DNA of 7,375 nt from Anaerolineae bacterium (GCA_016926575.1 JAFGOJ010000090.1:1-7375); one strand, 5' to 3'. Shown: positions 1 to 5,836, counted from the first letter of the stretch. A program made the numbers and translations. The notes: generated by a model not told the origin, from the sequence alone.

Positions 1-134
1 AAACCTGCGGGAGGGTGGGCATTTTCTGCCCTTTGTGGTGGCCGGGCCGCTACGCGGCCTAAGGCCGTGGCGACTGCTCCGAAAATAGCCTGCAGCTATT
101 TAGAGCGGGTTTCTAACCCGCCGGCCATCCATCT
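1..134. other. Non-coding tail downstream of the ROK gene, rich in small inverted repeats
   Basis: I see no convincing gene here. The stretch holds a 6-bp hairpin at 45-59 (GGCCGC, loop TAC, GCGGCC), a 7-bp hairpin at 83-101 (AAATAGC, loop CTGCA, GCTATTT) and a second 7-bp hairpin at 105-121. The last two belong to the dispersed repeat listed separately. For the minus-strand ROK gene this is the 3' region. The hairpins could slow or end transcription, but no clear T-run follows on that strand. Confidence 0.55.
76..121 (+). repeat. Dispersed palindromic repeat, copy 1
   Basis: It starts with GCTCCGAAAATAG (76-88) and ends with the hairpin GCGGGTT-TCT-AACCCGC (105-121). The same two modules occur in inverted orientation at 2765-2798, where CTATTTTCGGAGC follows GCGGGTT-GGA-AACCCGC. 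Thirteen identical bases next to an identical 7-bp stem, over 2.6 kb apart, show that this is a repeat family and not chance. The spacer between modules differs: 16 nt here and 4 nt in the other copy. The function is unknown. It may be REP-like, or act as a 3'-end hairpin. Confidence 0.6.
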
Positions 135-1379
135 TCACCCCAACTCCGGTTGTTGGTAAAAGAACGTATTCAGGGCCAGCGTGGCGGCCCCAATGATCCC
201 AGCCTGTGGCCCGAAGCTGGCCGGTTTGATCTGTACCAGGTCCCCCAGATTGGCGAACGTGCGCTGGCGCATCGTCGATTCGACCGCGGGCAGCAGCAGG
301 TCGAGGCCCTGCGAAAGAAAGCCGCCCAACAGAATCAGTTCGGGGTTGAAGACGTTGACCAGGTTTGCCAACGCAATGCCCAAATAGCGTGCGCGGCTCT
401 CCAATAAGGTCTGCACCGTGGCGTCTCCCTGGCGCGCGGCCGCGAAGATACATTCGATCGGCGTGCCCCCGGCCTCGCGCATACAGGCCGCCAGGGTGCC
501 GTTGGGCTCCTGCTCCGCCAGATGGTGGGCGATGTCGACGACCACCGGTTCGGAAATCAAAGTCTCCAGGCAGCCGGTGTTGCCACAGCGACAGGCCGCA
601 CCGCCTTCAGGGATGATGGTCATATGCCCGATTTCACCCGCGCCCGCGCCGCTGCCGCGGTAGACCTGCCCGTCTACCACGAAGCCGGCCCCCACGCCGA
701 TGCGCGCGTAGACCAGGGCCATCGTGCGCACGTCCCTACCTGCGCCGAAAAACGCCTCGCTTAGGGTCATCGCGCGGACGTTGTTGTCGACGGTCACCGG
801 CAGGTGCGTGCTGTGGCGCAGCAGACGCTCGATCGGGACATCGTGCCAGCCCAGGTTAGGAGCGAAGACGTTGACGCCGGTGTGCGGGTCGACCAGGCCG
901 GAAGCCCCCACCCCCACGCCGACGATCCTCTCGCGCGCCACGCCGCTCTGCTCGATCACGCGCTCGACGAGCTGCGCGACCTCGTCGAGCACAGCATCGG
1001 CGGGCTGGTCGAGCGGGTGGTTCCAAGAGATGGAATGAACGGGAGCGGCGTACAGATTCGCCACGGCCGCGTGGATGCGCCCCACGCCGATGTGGACACC
1101 GATGGCGTAACGTGCCTCCGGCACCAGTTGCAGTGCCGTGGGCGGGCGCCCCACGCGGTGGCGGCTCTCGGTCTCCACAGCCCCGCTCTCGACGACGACA
1201 CCCTGCTCGATCAACCCCGCGACCAGATTCGTGATCGTCGTGGCCGAGAGTCCGGTCAAGTGCGCCATCTGAACACGCGAGGGGCGCTCGTTTTGAAGCA
1301 GGGCGAACAGGATAGCGGTCAGATTTTGGGTTTTGACCGTTGCAGTGCTGCTGCCCGAGAGATTCTGCCAGGTCGACAC
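135..1379 (-). CDS. ROK-family transcriptional regulator (N-terminal HTH plus sugar-kinase-like domain)
   Basis: This 414-aa protein has the length and layout of NagC/Mlc/XylR-type regulators. A winged helix-turn-helix spans about residues 15-85 (recognition region LTGLSATTITNLVAGLIEQG, 41-60; basic wing RHRVGRPP, 73-80). A ROK domain follows from about residue 91. The zinc site is visible as H252 in GEIGH and C263, C265 and C270 in CRCGNTGC. The kinase features are degraded. The nucleotide loop usually written DIGGT reads HIGVG (96-100), and the catalytic Asp of the usual ND(A/V)NA motif is Asn in VDNNVRA (N200). It therefore probably senses a sugar or sugar phosphate without phosphorylating it. 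The start is GTG at 1379. The next in-frame stop lies 30 nt upstream with no ATG between, and a weak GAGG sits 10 nt before the start. The target sugar genes are not in the window and may lie to the left. Family assignment is firm; the ligand is unknown. Confidence 0.93.
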   Translation of the reverse strand: MSTWQNLSGSSTATVKTQNLTAILFALLQNERPSRVQMAHLTGLSATTITNLVAGLIEQGVVVESGAVETESRHRVGRPPTALQLVPEARYAIGVHIGVGRIHAAVANLYAAPVHSISWNHPLDQPADAVLDEVAQLVERVIEQSGVARERIVGVGVGASGLVDPHTGVNVFAPNLGWHDVPIERLLRHSTHLPVTVDNNVRAMTLSEAFFGAGRDVRTMALVYARIGVGAGFVVDGQVYRGSGAGAGEIGHMTIIPEGGAACRCGNTGCLETLISEPVVVDIAHHLAEQEPNGTLAACMREAGGTPIECIFAAARQGDATVQTLLESRARYLGIALANLVNVFNPELILLGGFLSQGLDLLLPAVESTMRQRTFANLGDLVQIKPASFGPQAGIIGAATLALNTFFYQQPELG

Positions 1380-1403
1380 TGCGGATGTGCCTCGAATGCG
1401 CCG

Positions 1404-1415
1404 GATTAATTAATC
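1404..1415. promoter_or_regulatory. Palindromic candidate operator GATTAATTAATC
   Basis: A perfect 12-bp AT-rich palindrome sits in otherwise GC-rich DNA, about 20-30 bp downstream of the predicted ROK transcription start and 25 bp before its GTG. ROK repressors commonly bind AT-rich palindromes near their own promoters. Autorepression is therefore inferred from position and symmetry; no binding is shown by the sequence. Confidence 0.5.
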
Positions 1416-1440
1416 AACTGTAGAAATTAAATACGCTTCT

Positions 1441-1469
1441 ATTATATCGATTTTGATCCGGTTTGTCAA
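1441..1469 (-). promoter_or_regulatory. Consensus sigma70-type promoter for the ROK regulator
   Basis: On the minus strand, TTGACA (complement of 1464-1469) is followed by exactly 17 bp and TATAAT (complement of 1441-1446). Both hexamers match the bacterial consensus fully. The expected transcription start is near 1434, giving a leader of about 55 nt that contains the palindrome at 1404-1415. A perfect promoter for a regulator gene makes sense if it is normally held down by a repressor. Confidence 0.85.
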
Positions 1470-1487
1470 GGCACCCCCGCATCCCCA

Positions 1488-1516
1488 TTGGCGATTTCTG
1501 CGCCAGAAGGTATAAT
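1488..1516 (+). promoter_or_regulatory. Sigma70-type promoter for the RNA methyltransferase, probably leaderless
   Basis: TTGGCG (1488-1493), a 17-bp spacer and a perfect TATAAT (1511-1516) precede the ATG at 1523 by only 6 nt. Transcription normally begins about 7 nt after the -10 box, which places the start at or next to the A of ATG. The promoter lies back-to-back with the ROK promoter, with 18 bp between the two -35 boxes. Confidence 0.75.
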
Positions 1517-1522
1517 GACGCT

Positions 1523-2758
1523 ATGAACACATGTACGCTTGAACTTACGGCAATGGCACACGGCGGCGCGGCGCTCGGCCGCCACGAGGGCAAGGTGGTC
1601 TTCGTCCCCTACGCCCTCCCCGGCGAGACGGTGCGCGTCGACTTGGCCGACGATCAGGGGCGCTTCACCCACGCGCACCTCTTGGAAGTCCTGCACCCCT
1701 CGCCCGACCGCGTCCCGCCACCGTGTCCTCACTTTGGCCCGCACGGCTGCGGCGGCTGTCACTGGCAGCACGCCCACTACGCGGCCCAGTTACGCTACAA
1801 AGCCGAGGTGGTCGCCGACCAACTCGGCCGCCTGGGCGGGTTCACCGATCCGCCGGTGTTGCCCACGCTCCCCGACCCGCACGGGTGGGGGTACCGGAAC
1901 CAGGCGCGCTTCCACTTCACCTCCGACAACGAGATGGGCTTCTACGCTGCCGGCAGCGACCGCATCGTGCCGCTCGACGTGTGCCCTGTCCTCCATCCTA
2001 CTCTGGCCGACCTCTTCCGTGCTCTGGAGCTAGACGTCCCCGGGCTGGAGGCGCTGACGCTGCGCGTCGGCGTCAACACAGGCGAGCGCATGGTGGTCTT
2101 CGAGATGGCCGAAGACGCGCCGCCGGGCCTGATCACCGACCTGCCGATTTCCTGCGTGTTGCTTCTCTCCGACGGCCAGCACGTCAATCTGGTCGGCAAC
2201 AACCACATCCTGGAGCGCGCGTCTGGTTTCACCTACCGCATCTCCGCGCCATCGTTCTTCCAATCCAACACCGCCCAGGCGGAGGCGCTGGTCGATCTGG
2301 TGATGGGCTATCTTGACCCGCAAGAGGACGAGGTGGTGCTGGACGGCTACTGTGGGGTGGGGCTGTTCAGCTTGCCGCTGGCCGAGGCCGCCGGGCTGGT
2401 GATCGCCGTCGAATCGCACGCCCCGGCGGTGGAGGATCTGCTCGAAAATAGCGCCGATATGGAGAACGTGCAGATCGTCGAAGGGCCGGTCGAGGCGGTG
2501 CTGGCCGATCTGGACGAGCCGCTGGACGCGGTCGTGGTCGATCCGCCACGCACGGGGCTGGGGCGAGAGAGCGTGCGCGGGATCGTCGCCGCCGGGCCGG
2601 CGCGTATCGTCTACGTCTCCTGTGACCCCGCCACCCTGGCGCGCGACGCCCAGCAGTTGACGGGAGCCGGCTACCGCCTGGTCGAGGTGCAGCCGGTGGA
2701 TATGTTCCCCCAGACGTACCACGTCGAGACGGTGAGTTTGTTCGCTAAGAGCCCGTAG
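1523..2758 (+). CDS. rlmD: 23S rRNA (uracil-5-)-methyltransferase RlmD/TrmA family
   Basis: This 411-aa class I SAM-dependent enzyme of the RumA/RlmD/TrmA family methylates C5 of a uridine in RNA. The N-terminal 60 or so residues look like a TRAM RNA-binding domain. Four cysteines suited to a 4Fe-4S cluster follow: C68, C76 and C79 in CPHFGPHGCGGC, and C154 in DVCP. The SAM-binding motif is LDGYCGVGLF (273-282), with FFQSN (245-249) before it. DPPR is at 340-343, the catalytic cysteine is C367 in VSCDPATLARD, and the general base is E402 in HVETVSL. I chose ATG 1523 because homologues begin near it. An open frame reaches a TTG at 1463, but that would cover the promoter. An AGAAGG lies 12 nt upstream of ATG, too far for a good ribosome site. 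The exact base modified (23S U1939-like, U747-like or tRNA U54) cannot be told from sequence alone, so the symbol is a best guess. Confidence 0.93.
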   Translation: MNTCTLELTAMAHGGAALGRHEGKVVFVPYALPGETVRVDLADDQGRFTHAHLLEVLHPSPDRVPPPCPHFGPHGCGGCHWQHAHYAAQLRYKAEVVADQLGRLGGFTDPPVLPTLPDPHGWGYRNQARFHFTSDNEMGFYAAGSDRIVPLDVCPVLHPTLADLFRALELDVPGLEALTLRVGVNTGERMVVFEMAEDAPPGLITDLPISCVLLLSDGQHVNLVGNNHILERASGFTYRISAPSFFQSNTAQAEALVDLVMGYLDPQEDEVVLDGYCGVGLFSLPLAEAAGLVIAVESHAPAVEDLLENSADMENVQIVEGPVEAVLADLDEPLDAVVVDPPRTGLGRESVRGIVAAGPARIVYVSCDPATLARDAQQLTGAGYRLVEVQPVDMFPQTYHVETVSLFAKSP

Positions 2759-2763
2759 GGGGC

Positions 2764-2798
2764 GGCGGGTTGGAAACCCGCCCTACTATTTTCGGAGC
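2764..2798 (-). repeat. Dispersed palindromic repeat, copy 2, between convergent genes
   Basis: The hairpin GCGGGTT-GGA-AACCCGC (2765-2781, one more G-C pair outside) is followed by CCTA and then CTATTTTCGGAGC (2786-2798). It is the inverted counterpart of the copy at 76-121. The hairpin fills the 27-nt gap between the stop of the RNA methyltransferase gene and that of pcm. On the plus strand it is followed by a short TATTTT, so it may act as a weak terminator for the methyltransferase gene. The last 13 bases lie inside pcm and encode its final residues and stop. Confidence 0.6.
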
Positions 2799-3439
2799 GA
2801 CGAAGCGCGCGGATCGTCGCCGGAAGCATTCACGACCCCCGTCCCGGTGAAGGGCACGAAGGCCACACCGCCCATGTTGTACGCGCGCAGCTCGCCGTCG
2901 GGCTGCTTGACGAACTTCCACAGCGTCTGGTACCCGCCCGGCGGGCCGATGGGGATGACCATGCGCCCGCCGACCGCAAGCTGGGCCACCAAGGGCGACG
3001 GGACGTGGTCGGGCGCGGCGGTGACGATGATGGCGTCGAACGGCGCGTGCTCTTCCCAACCAAAGTACCCGTCGCCCTGTTTGCAGTGGACGGCGTAACC
3101 CAGTTCGTCGAGTCGCGCGCAGGCCCTCTCGGCTAACTTAGAGACCACCTCGACCGAGTACACATCGACGTCGGGGATCGCCGCGAGCACGGCGGCCTGG
3201 TAGCCGGAGCCCGTCCCAACCTCCAGTACCCGGTCTCCCGGTTGCAACGCCAACAACTCGGTCATCAGAGCCACGATGTAGGGCTGGGAGATGGTCTGGC
3301 CGTACCCAATCGGGAGAGGGTAGTCGCCGTAGGCCCGGTCGCGCTGCTCCTCCGGCACGAAGAGGTGGCGCGGGACGGCCTCCATCGCATCGAGCACCCT
3401 TTCGTCGTCGATTCCCCGGCGTCTGATGATATCGAGCAT
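2786..3439 (-). CDS. pcm: Protein-L-isoaspartate(D-aspartate) O-methyltransferase
   Basis: This 217-aa protein has the usual size for bacterial Pcm/PIMT. The enzyme uses SAM to methylate abnormal isoaspartyl residues in aged proteins, starting their repair in the cytoplasm. Visible motifs are MEAVPRHLFVP (19-29), GYGQTISQPYIVA (45-57, which holds the substrate-site Thr/Ser), SAM motif I VLEVGTGSGYQAAVLA (71-86), DAIIVTAAP (135-143) and the late FVPFTG (194-199). ATG 3439 is preceded by AGAAGGA (complement of 3447-3453) about 7 nt upstream. The last codons (LRK and stop) lie in the dispersed repeat at 2786-2798, so the natural C-terminus was probably reshaped by repeat insertion. A MITE-like element begins 40 bp upstream of the start codon and may affect expression. 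No clear promoter is visible between them. Assignment is secure. Confidence 0.96.
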   Translation of the reverse strand: MLDIIRRRGIDDERVLDAMEAVPRHLFVPEEQRDRAYGDYPLPIGYGQTISQPYIVALMTELLALQPGDRVLEVGTGSGYQAAVLAAIPDVDVYSVEVVSKLAERACARLDELGYAVHCKQGDGYFGWEEHAPFDAIIVTAAPDHVPSPLVAQLAVGGRMVIPIGPPGGYQTLWKFVKQPDGELRAYNMGGVAFVPFTGTGVVNASGDDPRASSLRK

Positions 3440-3446
3440 GGAACGA

Positions 3447-3453
3447 TCCTTCT
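3447..3453 (-). promoter_or_regulatory. Ribosome binding site of pcm
   Basis: On the minus strand AGAAGGA precedes the ATG by about 7 nt. It supports the start at 3439 and argues against any upstream extension. Confidence 0.7.
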
Positions 3454-3479
3454 ATCGTCTGTGTTGTTTTCATTCTATC

Positions 3480-3630
3480 GTAACTGCTCAAGCTGTGCGC
3501 CTGGCAGTTACAATCTTGGCGCGTCGAAGGGAGAACTGGGGGGTTTGCGGGCGGCTTCGCCGCCCGCAAACCCCCCACTCCCCCTTTCTGCGGCAGTAAA
3601 AGCAACTGCGAAGCGTAGCTGAGCAGTTAC
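3480..3630. mobile_element. MITE-like element with IS66-like ends and 8-bp target duplication
   Basis: The element is 151 bp long with no coding capacity. The left end reads GTAACTGCTCAAGCT (3480-3494). The right end, read inward on the other strand, is GTAACTGCTCAGCT (3630-3617), identical over 11 bases and then again after a 1-nt gap. ATTCTATC flanks it directly on both sides (3472-3479 and 3631-3638), like a target-site duplication. Ends beginning GTAA with 8-bp duplications are typical of the IS66 family, so a small non-autonomous IS66 derivative is the best explanation. Each end can also fold on itself: GTAACTGC at 3480-3487 pairs with GCAGTTAC at 3504-3511, and AACTGC at 3604-3609 pairs with GCAGTT at 3623-3628. 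A large hairpin sits in the centre. One caution is that TTCTATCGT also occurs at 3450-3458, so the flanking match could be partly older sequence. Confidence 0.7.
3538..3576. repeat. 18-bp perfect hairpin inside the MITE-like element
   Basis: Arms 3538-3555 and 3559-3576 are exact reverse complements around the triloop TTC (left arm GGGGGGTTTGCGGGCGGC). No T-run follows, so a standard terminator is unlikely. It may be a separate repeat nested in the element, or the stem that stabilises the element as RNA or single-stranded DNA. Confidence 0.8.
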
Positions 3631-3711
3631 ATTCTATCATTTTCTACGCGCGATTGCAACAGGATGCGTTTGTTCGGGTGTATTTGCTCCTGGGGGCAGT
3701 CAATTAATTTT

Positions 3712-3723
3712 GTAACCGTTCAG
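3712..3723 (+). repeat. Second GTAAC-type transposon-end-like motif
   Basis: GTAACCGTTCAG matches the MITE end GTAACTGCTCAA at 9 of 12 positions and starts with the same GTAAC. It could be the remaining end of a related IS66-like element. I find no matching opposite end or target duplication in the neighbourhood, so this stays tentative. Confidence 0.3.
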
Positions 3724-3731
3724 ATGGGGTC

Positions 3732-3761
3732 ATTGCGAGGGCGCGTAGCGCCCGAAGCAAT
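3732..3761. repeat. ATTGC...GCAAT palindromic intergenic repeat
   Basis: ATTGC (3732-3736) pairs with GCAAT (3757-3761), and inside it GGGCGC (3739-3744) pairs with GCGCCC (3748-3753) around a GTA loop. With the surrounding GTCATTGCGAG and GAAGCAATCTCC, it resembles a palindromic repeat I know from intergenic regions of many unrelated bacteria. The function is unknown. Confidence 0.6.
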
Positions 3762-3784
3762 CTCCGTGATCGATCTTGGCCTTT

Positions 3785-3811
3785 TTCGTGTCAATTCGTG
3801 TGAATTCGTGG
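3785..3811 (+). repeat. Three imperfect 10-nt tandem units (TTCGTGTCAA type)
   Basis: The units are TTCGTGTCAA (3785-3794), TTCGTGTGAA (3795-3804) and TTCGTGG (3805-3811, partial). It looks like a common non-coding repeat motif. It is upstream of the predicted promoter of the next operon and I see no sign that it is translated. Confidence 0.55.
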
Positions 3812-3870
3812 CCGGTTTTTGCCGTTGCCCCCAACAACCAATGCACCCCGTTCGTTCCGTGGCCCGAAAC

Positions 3871-3899
3871 TTGCTCGCGGGGCCAGAATGTGGTATGCT
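3871..3899 (+). promoter_or_regulatory. Candidate promoter of the AmmeMemoRadiSam operon
   Basis: TTGCTC (3871-3876), a 17-bp spacer and TATGCT (3894-3899) form a moderate sigma70-like promoter. A start near 3906 would give a leader of about 22 nt that contains the strong ribosome site at 3912-3920. The matches are partial (3 of 6 and 4 of 6), so the call rests mainly on spacing and position. Confidence 0.45.
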
Positions 3900-3911
3900 G
3901 AATTCGTATCT

Positions 3912-3920
3912 GGAGGGAGG
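3912..3920 (+). promoter_or_regulatory. Strong ribosome binding site fixing the radical SAM gene start
   Basis: GGAGGGAGG lies 7 nt before GTG 3928. The only nearby ATG in the same frame (3898) lies before this site and has no ribosome site of its own, so GTG 3928 is the preferred start. Confidence 0.85.
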
Positions 3921-3927
3921 GTGTGAC

Positions 3928-4950
3928 GTGAGAAAGGAAGCTTGCCTCGTCCGTCCACTGCACGACGGCGCTGTTCAGTGCCTGGTGTGCGACCACGCCT
4001 GCGCGATTCGCCCCGGCGAGGTCGGTAAGTGCGGCGTGCGCTACAACGACGCCGGCACGCTCTACCTGATGGTCTACGGCCGCGCCGTCTCCATCAACCT
4101 GGACCCGGTCGAGAAAAAGCCGCTCTTCCACTTCTTGCCCGGTGGCGATATCCTCTCGATTGGCACGCTGGGCTGCAATTTTCGCTGCGCTTTCTGCCAG
4201 AACTGGAATATCTCCCAGCGCCATTGGGCCGACGGGCACGACGCCCGTCTGGGCCAGGTCGCTCTGCCGAACGATCTGGTCGGCACCTGCCTCCAGCGCG
4301 GGGTGAACATGATCGCCTACACCTACAACGAACCGACGGTCTTCTTCGAATACACCTACGACACGGCCAGGCTGGCACACGAAAACGGCATCCGCAACGT
4401 CTACGTCTCCAACGGCTTCATGTCCCAGCAAGCACTGGAGATGATCGCGCCGTATCTGGACGGCATCAACGTGGACCTGAAAGCTTTCAGCAACGATTTC
4501 TACCGCGAGCAGTGCGGGGGACGCCTGGAACCGGTCAAACGCAACATCCGCACGATCGCTCGGGAGACCGACATCTGGATCGAGGTCACCACGCTGCTCA
4601 TCCCCGGCCTGAACGACAGCCGTGAAGAGCTGACAGCGATGGCCAACTGGCTGGCGGAGGTCGATCCGGATATGCCCTGGCATATCTCTGCCTTCCATCC
4701 CGACTACCAGATGACCGACCGGCCGCCCACACCGCCCGCGTCTCTGCAACAGGCCTATCAGATCGGCAAGGATGCCGGGCTGCGGTACGTCTACGTGGGC
4801 AACGTGATGGACCAGGACCGGAGCTCCACATTCTGCCCCCAATGCGGCGAACTGCTCGTCCGCCGCTCCTGGTACGCCGTCCAGGAGCTCTGGAAGAAGC
4901 GGGGAACGTGCCCGCAGTGTGACTACGAAGTTGCAGGTGTATGGACGTAG
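3928..4950 (+). CDS. amrS: AmmeMemoRadiSam system radical SAM enzyme
   Basis: This 340-aa radical SAM protein is the S member of the AmmeMemoRadiSam set. The 4Fe-4S/SAM motif is C83, C87 and C90 in CNFRCAFCQNW. An N-terminal cysteine cluster (C18, C21, C25, C35 in the CLVCDHACAIRPGEVGKCG region) could bind metal. A C-terminal zinc-ribbon-like module has C303/C306 (CPQCG) and C328/C331 (CPQCDYEVAGVW). YTYNEPTVFFEY and VNVDLKAF-like core motifs match the family (INVDLKAF seen). It resembles activating-enzyme-type radical SAM proteins, and its substrate has not been established to my knowledge. The GTG start is supported by the ribosome site at 3912-3920. The open frame continues upstream to 3664, but it reads through repeats and is not considered coding. 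The next gene starts 13 nt after the stop. The symbol is a commonly used label, not proof of function. Confidence 0.94.
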   Translation: MRKEACLVRPLHDGAVQCLVCDHACAIRPGEVGKCGVRYNDAGTLYLMVYGRAVSINLDPVEKKPLFHFLPGGDILSIGTLGCNFRCAFCQNWNISQRHWADGHDARLGQVALPNDLVGTCLQRGVNMIAYTYNEPTVFFEYTYDTARLAHENGIRNVYVSNGFMSQQALEMIAPYLDGINVDLKAFSNDFYREQCGGRLEPVKRNIRTIARETDIWIEVTTLLIPGLNDSREELTAMANWLAEVDPDMPWHISAFHPDYQMTDRPPTPPASLQQAYQIGKDAGLRYVYVGNVMDQDRSSTFCPQCGELLVRRSWYAVQELWKKRGTCPQCDYEVAGVWT

Positions 4951-4957
4951 AAGGAGG
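4951..4957 (+). promoter_or_regulatory. Ribosome binding site of the Memo-like gene
   Basis: AAGGAGG lies 6 nt before ATG 4964 and directly follows the stop of the radical SAM gene. It decides the start in favour of 4964 over the longer open frame from 4919. Confidence 0.9.
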
Positions 4958-4963
4958 TCCGAG

Positions 4964-5836
4964 ATGCCTGTGAGACAACCTGCCGTTGCCGGGCGGTTCT
5001 ACCCGGCCCGCCGCGCCGACTGCGTGCGAGACATCGAATCGTATCTGCCGACCGTTCCGCCGGCCGACCTGCCCGCGCGCATCGTCGCCGGCGTCGTGCC
5101 GCACGCCGGCTGGGCCTTCTCCGGCGCGACCGCGGCGCGGGTCTTCGCCGCCATCCGCTCCCAGTTCGTCCCCGACACGGTGGTGCTCTTGAGCGCGATG
5201 CACAGTTGGGGCGCGATGCGGCCCGCCGTCTACGCCGACGGGGCGTGGGCTACCCCCCTGGGCCAGGCTCCCATCGACGCAGCGCTGGCCCGGCTCGTGT
5301 TGGACGAGGGCAGAGGCCGGCTGGTCGACGCGCCGGAGGCCCACGCCAACGAACACTCGGCCGAAGTGCAGGTGCCTTTCATCCAATACCTCTTTCCCGA
5401 CGCGCGCATCCTGCCGGTACTGGTTCCTCCCGATGCCCAGGCCGTCGCAGCGGGAAAGGTCATCGGGCGCGCCATCGAGACGTCGGGGAAGGCCGCCGTC
5501 GTCGTGGGCACGACCGACCTGACGCACTACGGCGCGCAGTTCTACGGCTTCGCCCCCGCCGGCATCGGCGACTCCGCCCTGGAGTGGGCGCGCGAGAACG
5601 ACCGGCGCATCATCGACTTGATGCTCCAGATGGACGCCGAGGAGGTGGTCGACGAGGCCCACGTGCACCACAACGCCTGCGGCGGCGGGGCCATCGCGGC
5701 CGCCATCAGCGCCGCGCAGGTGCTGGGAGCCGATCAGAGCGCGTTGTTGGACTACACCACCAGCCACCACGTCCAACCGCACGGCCCGGCGGCCAACTTC
5801 GTCGGGTATGCCGCCGTGGTGTGGGGCCACAGTTAG
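4964..5836 (+). CDS. amrB: AmmeMemoRadiSam system protein B (Memo-like)
   Basis: This 290-aa protein of the Memo family is structurally related to class III extradiol dioxygenases (LigB type). Conserved residues at the putative metal or active site are visible: H47 in VVPHAGW, H80 in LLSAMHSWG, E130/H131 in ANEHSAEVQVPF, D185 and H188 in GTTDLTHYG, and C239 in NACGGGAI. These correspond to the His/His/Cys and Asp/His set known from human MEMO1, which has been reported to bind metal. The N-terminus RQPAVAGRFYPA is typical. The position usually written GPNH reads SAMH here; the His is kept. The stop TAG overlaps the ribosome site of the next gene. It is probably cytoplasmic, as there is no signal peptide. 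The biochemical role is unknown; the family call is strong. Confidence 0.94.
   Translation: MPVRQPAVAGRFYPARRADCVRDIESYLPTVPPADLPARIVAGVVPHAGWAFSGATAARVFAAIRSQFVPDTVVLLSAMHSWGAMRPAVYADGAWATPLGQAPIDAALARLVLDEGRGRLVDAPEAHANEHSAEVQVPFIQYLFPDARILPVLVPPDAQAVAAGKVIGRAIETSGKAAVVVGTTDLTHYGAQFYGFAPAGIGDSALEWARENDRRIIDLMLQMDAEEVVDEAHVHHNACGGGAIAAAISAAQVLGADQSALLDYTTSHHVQPHGPAANFVGYAAVVWGHS

Noticed and set aside
1463..1522. TTG start at 1463 for the RNA methyltransferase
   Set aside because: It would place both promoter boxes inside the coding region and overlap the -35 region of the divergent ROK promoter. Family homology begins at the ATG at 1523.
3538..3576. Intrinsic terminator at the 18-bp hairpin
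   Set aside because: No T-run follows on either strand (CCCCCC and ACTCCCC on one side, AGTTCTCCC on the other), and it lies inside the MITE-like element upstream of pcm, not after a gene.
3701..3711. Second ROK operator at CAATTAATTTT
   Set aside because: It shares ATTAAT with the palindrome at 1404-1415, but it is not symmetric and there is no sugar gene nearby. AT-rich similarity alone is not enough.
3664..3927. N-terminal extension of the radical SAM gene to 3664 (about 88 extra residues)
   Set aside because: The extension reads through the palindromic and tandem repeats and the candidate promoter. A strong ribosome site sits 7 nt before GTG 3928, and the family starts near that point.
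3440..3927. Search for tRNA, small RNA or CRISPR repeats in the largest intergenic region
   Set aside because: I saw no cloverleaf-like pattern, no CCA-ending stem and no regularly spaced direct repeats. The repeats present are better explained as palindromic or transposon-derived.
3730..4842. Minus-strand open frame of 370 codons opposite the radical SAM gene
   Set aside because: The plus-strand frame has clear motifs in CNFRCAFC and the cysteine pairs. The antisense frame has none and crosses the repeat region.
4598..5830. Long minus-strand open frame of 410 codons opposite the Memo-like gene
   Set aside because: It is a GC-bias shadow of the Memo-like gene and the end of the radical SAM gene. 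It has no recognisable domain and an Arg/Gly/His-rich composition typical of antisense frames.
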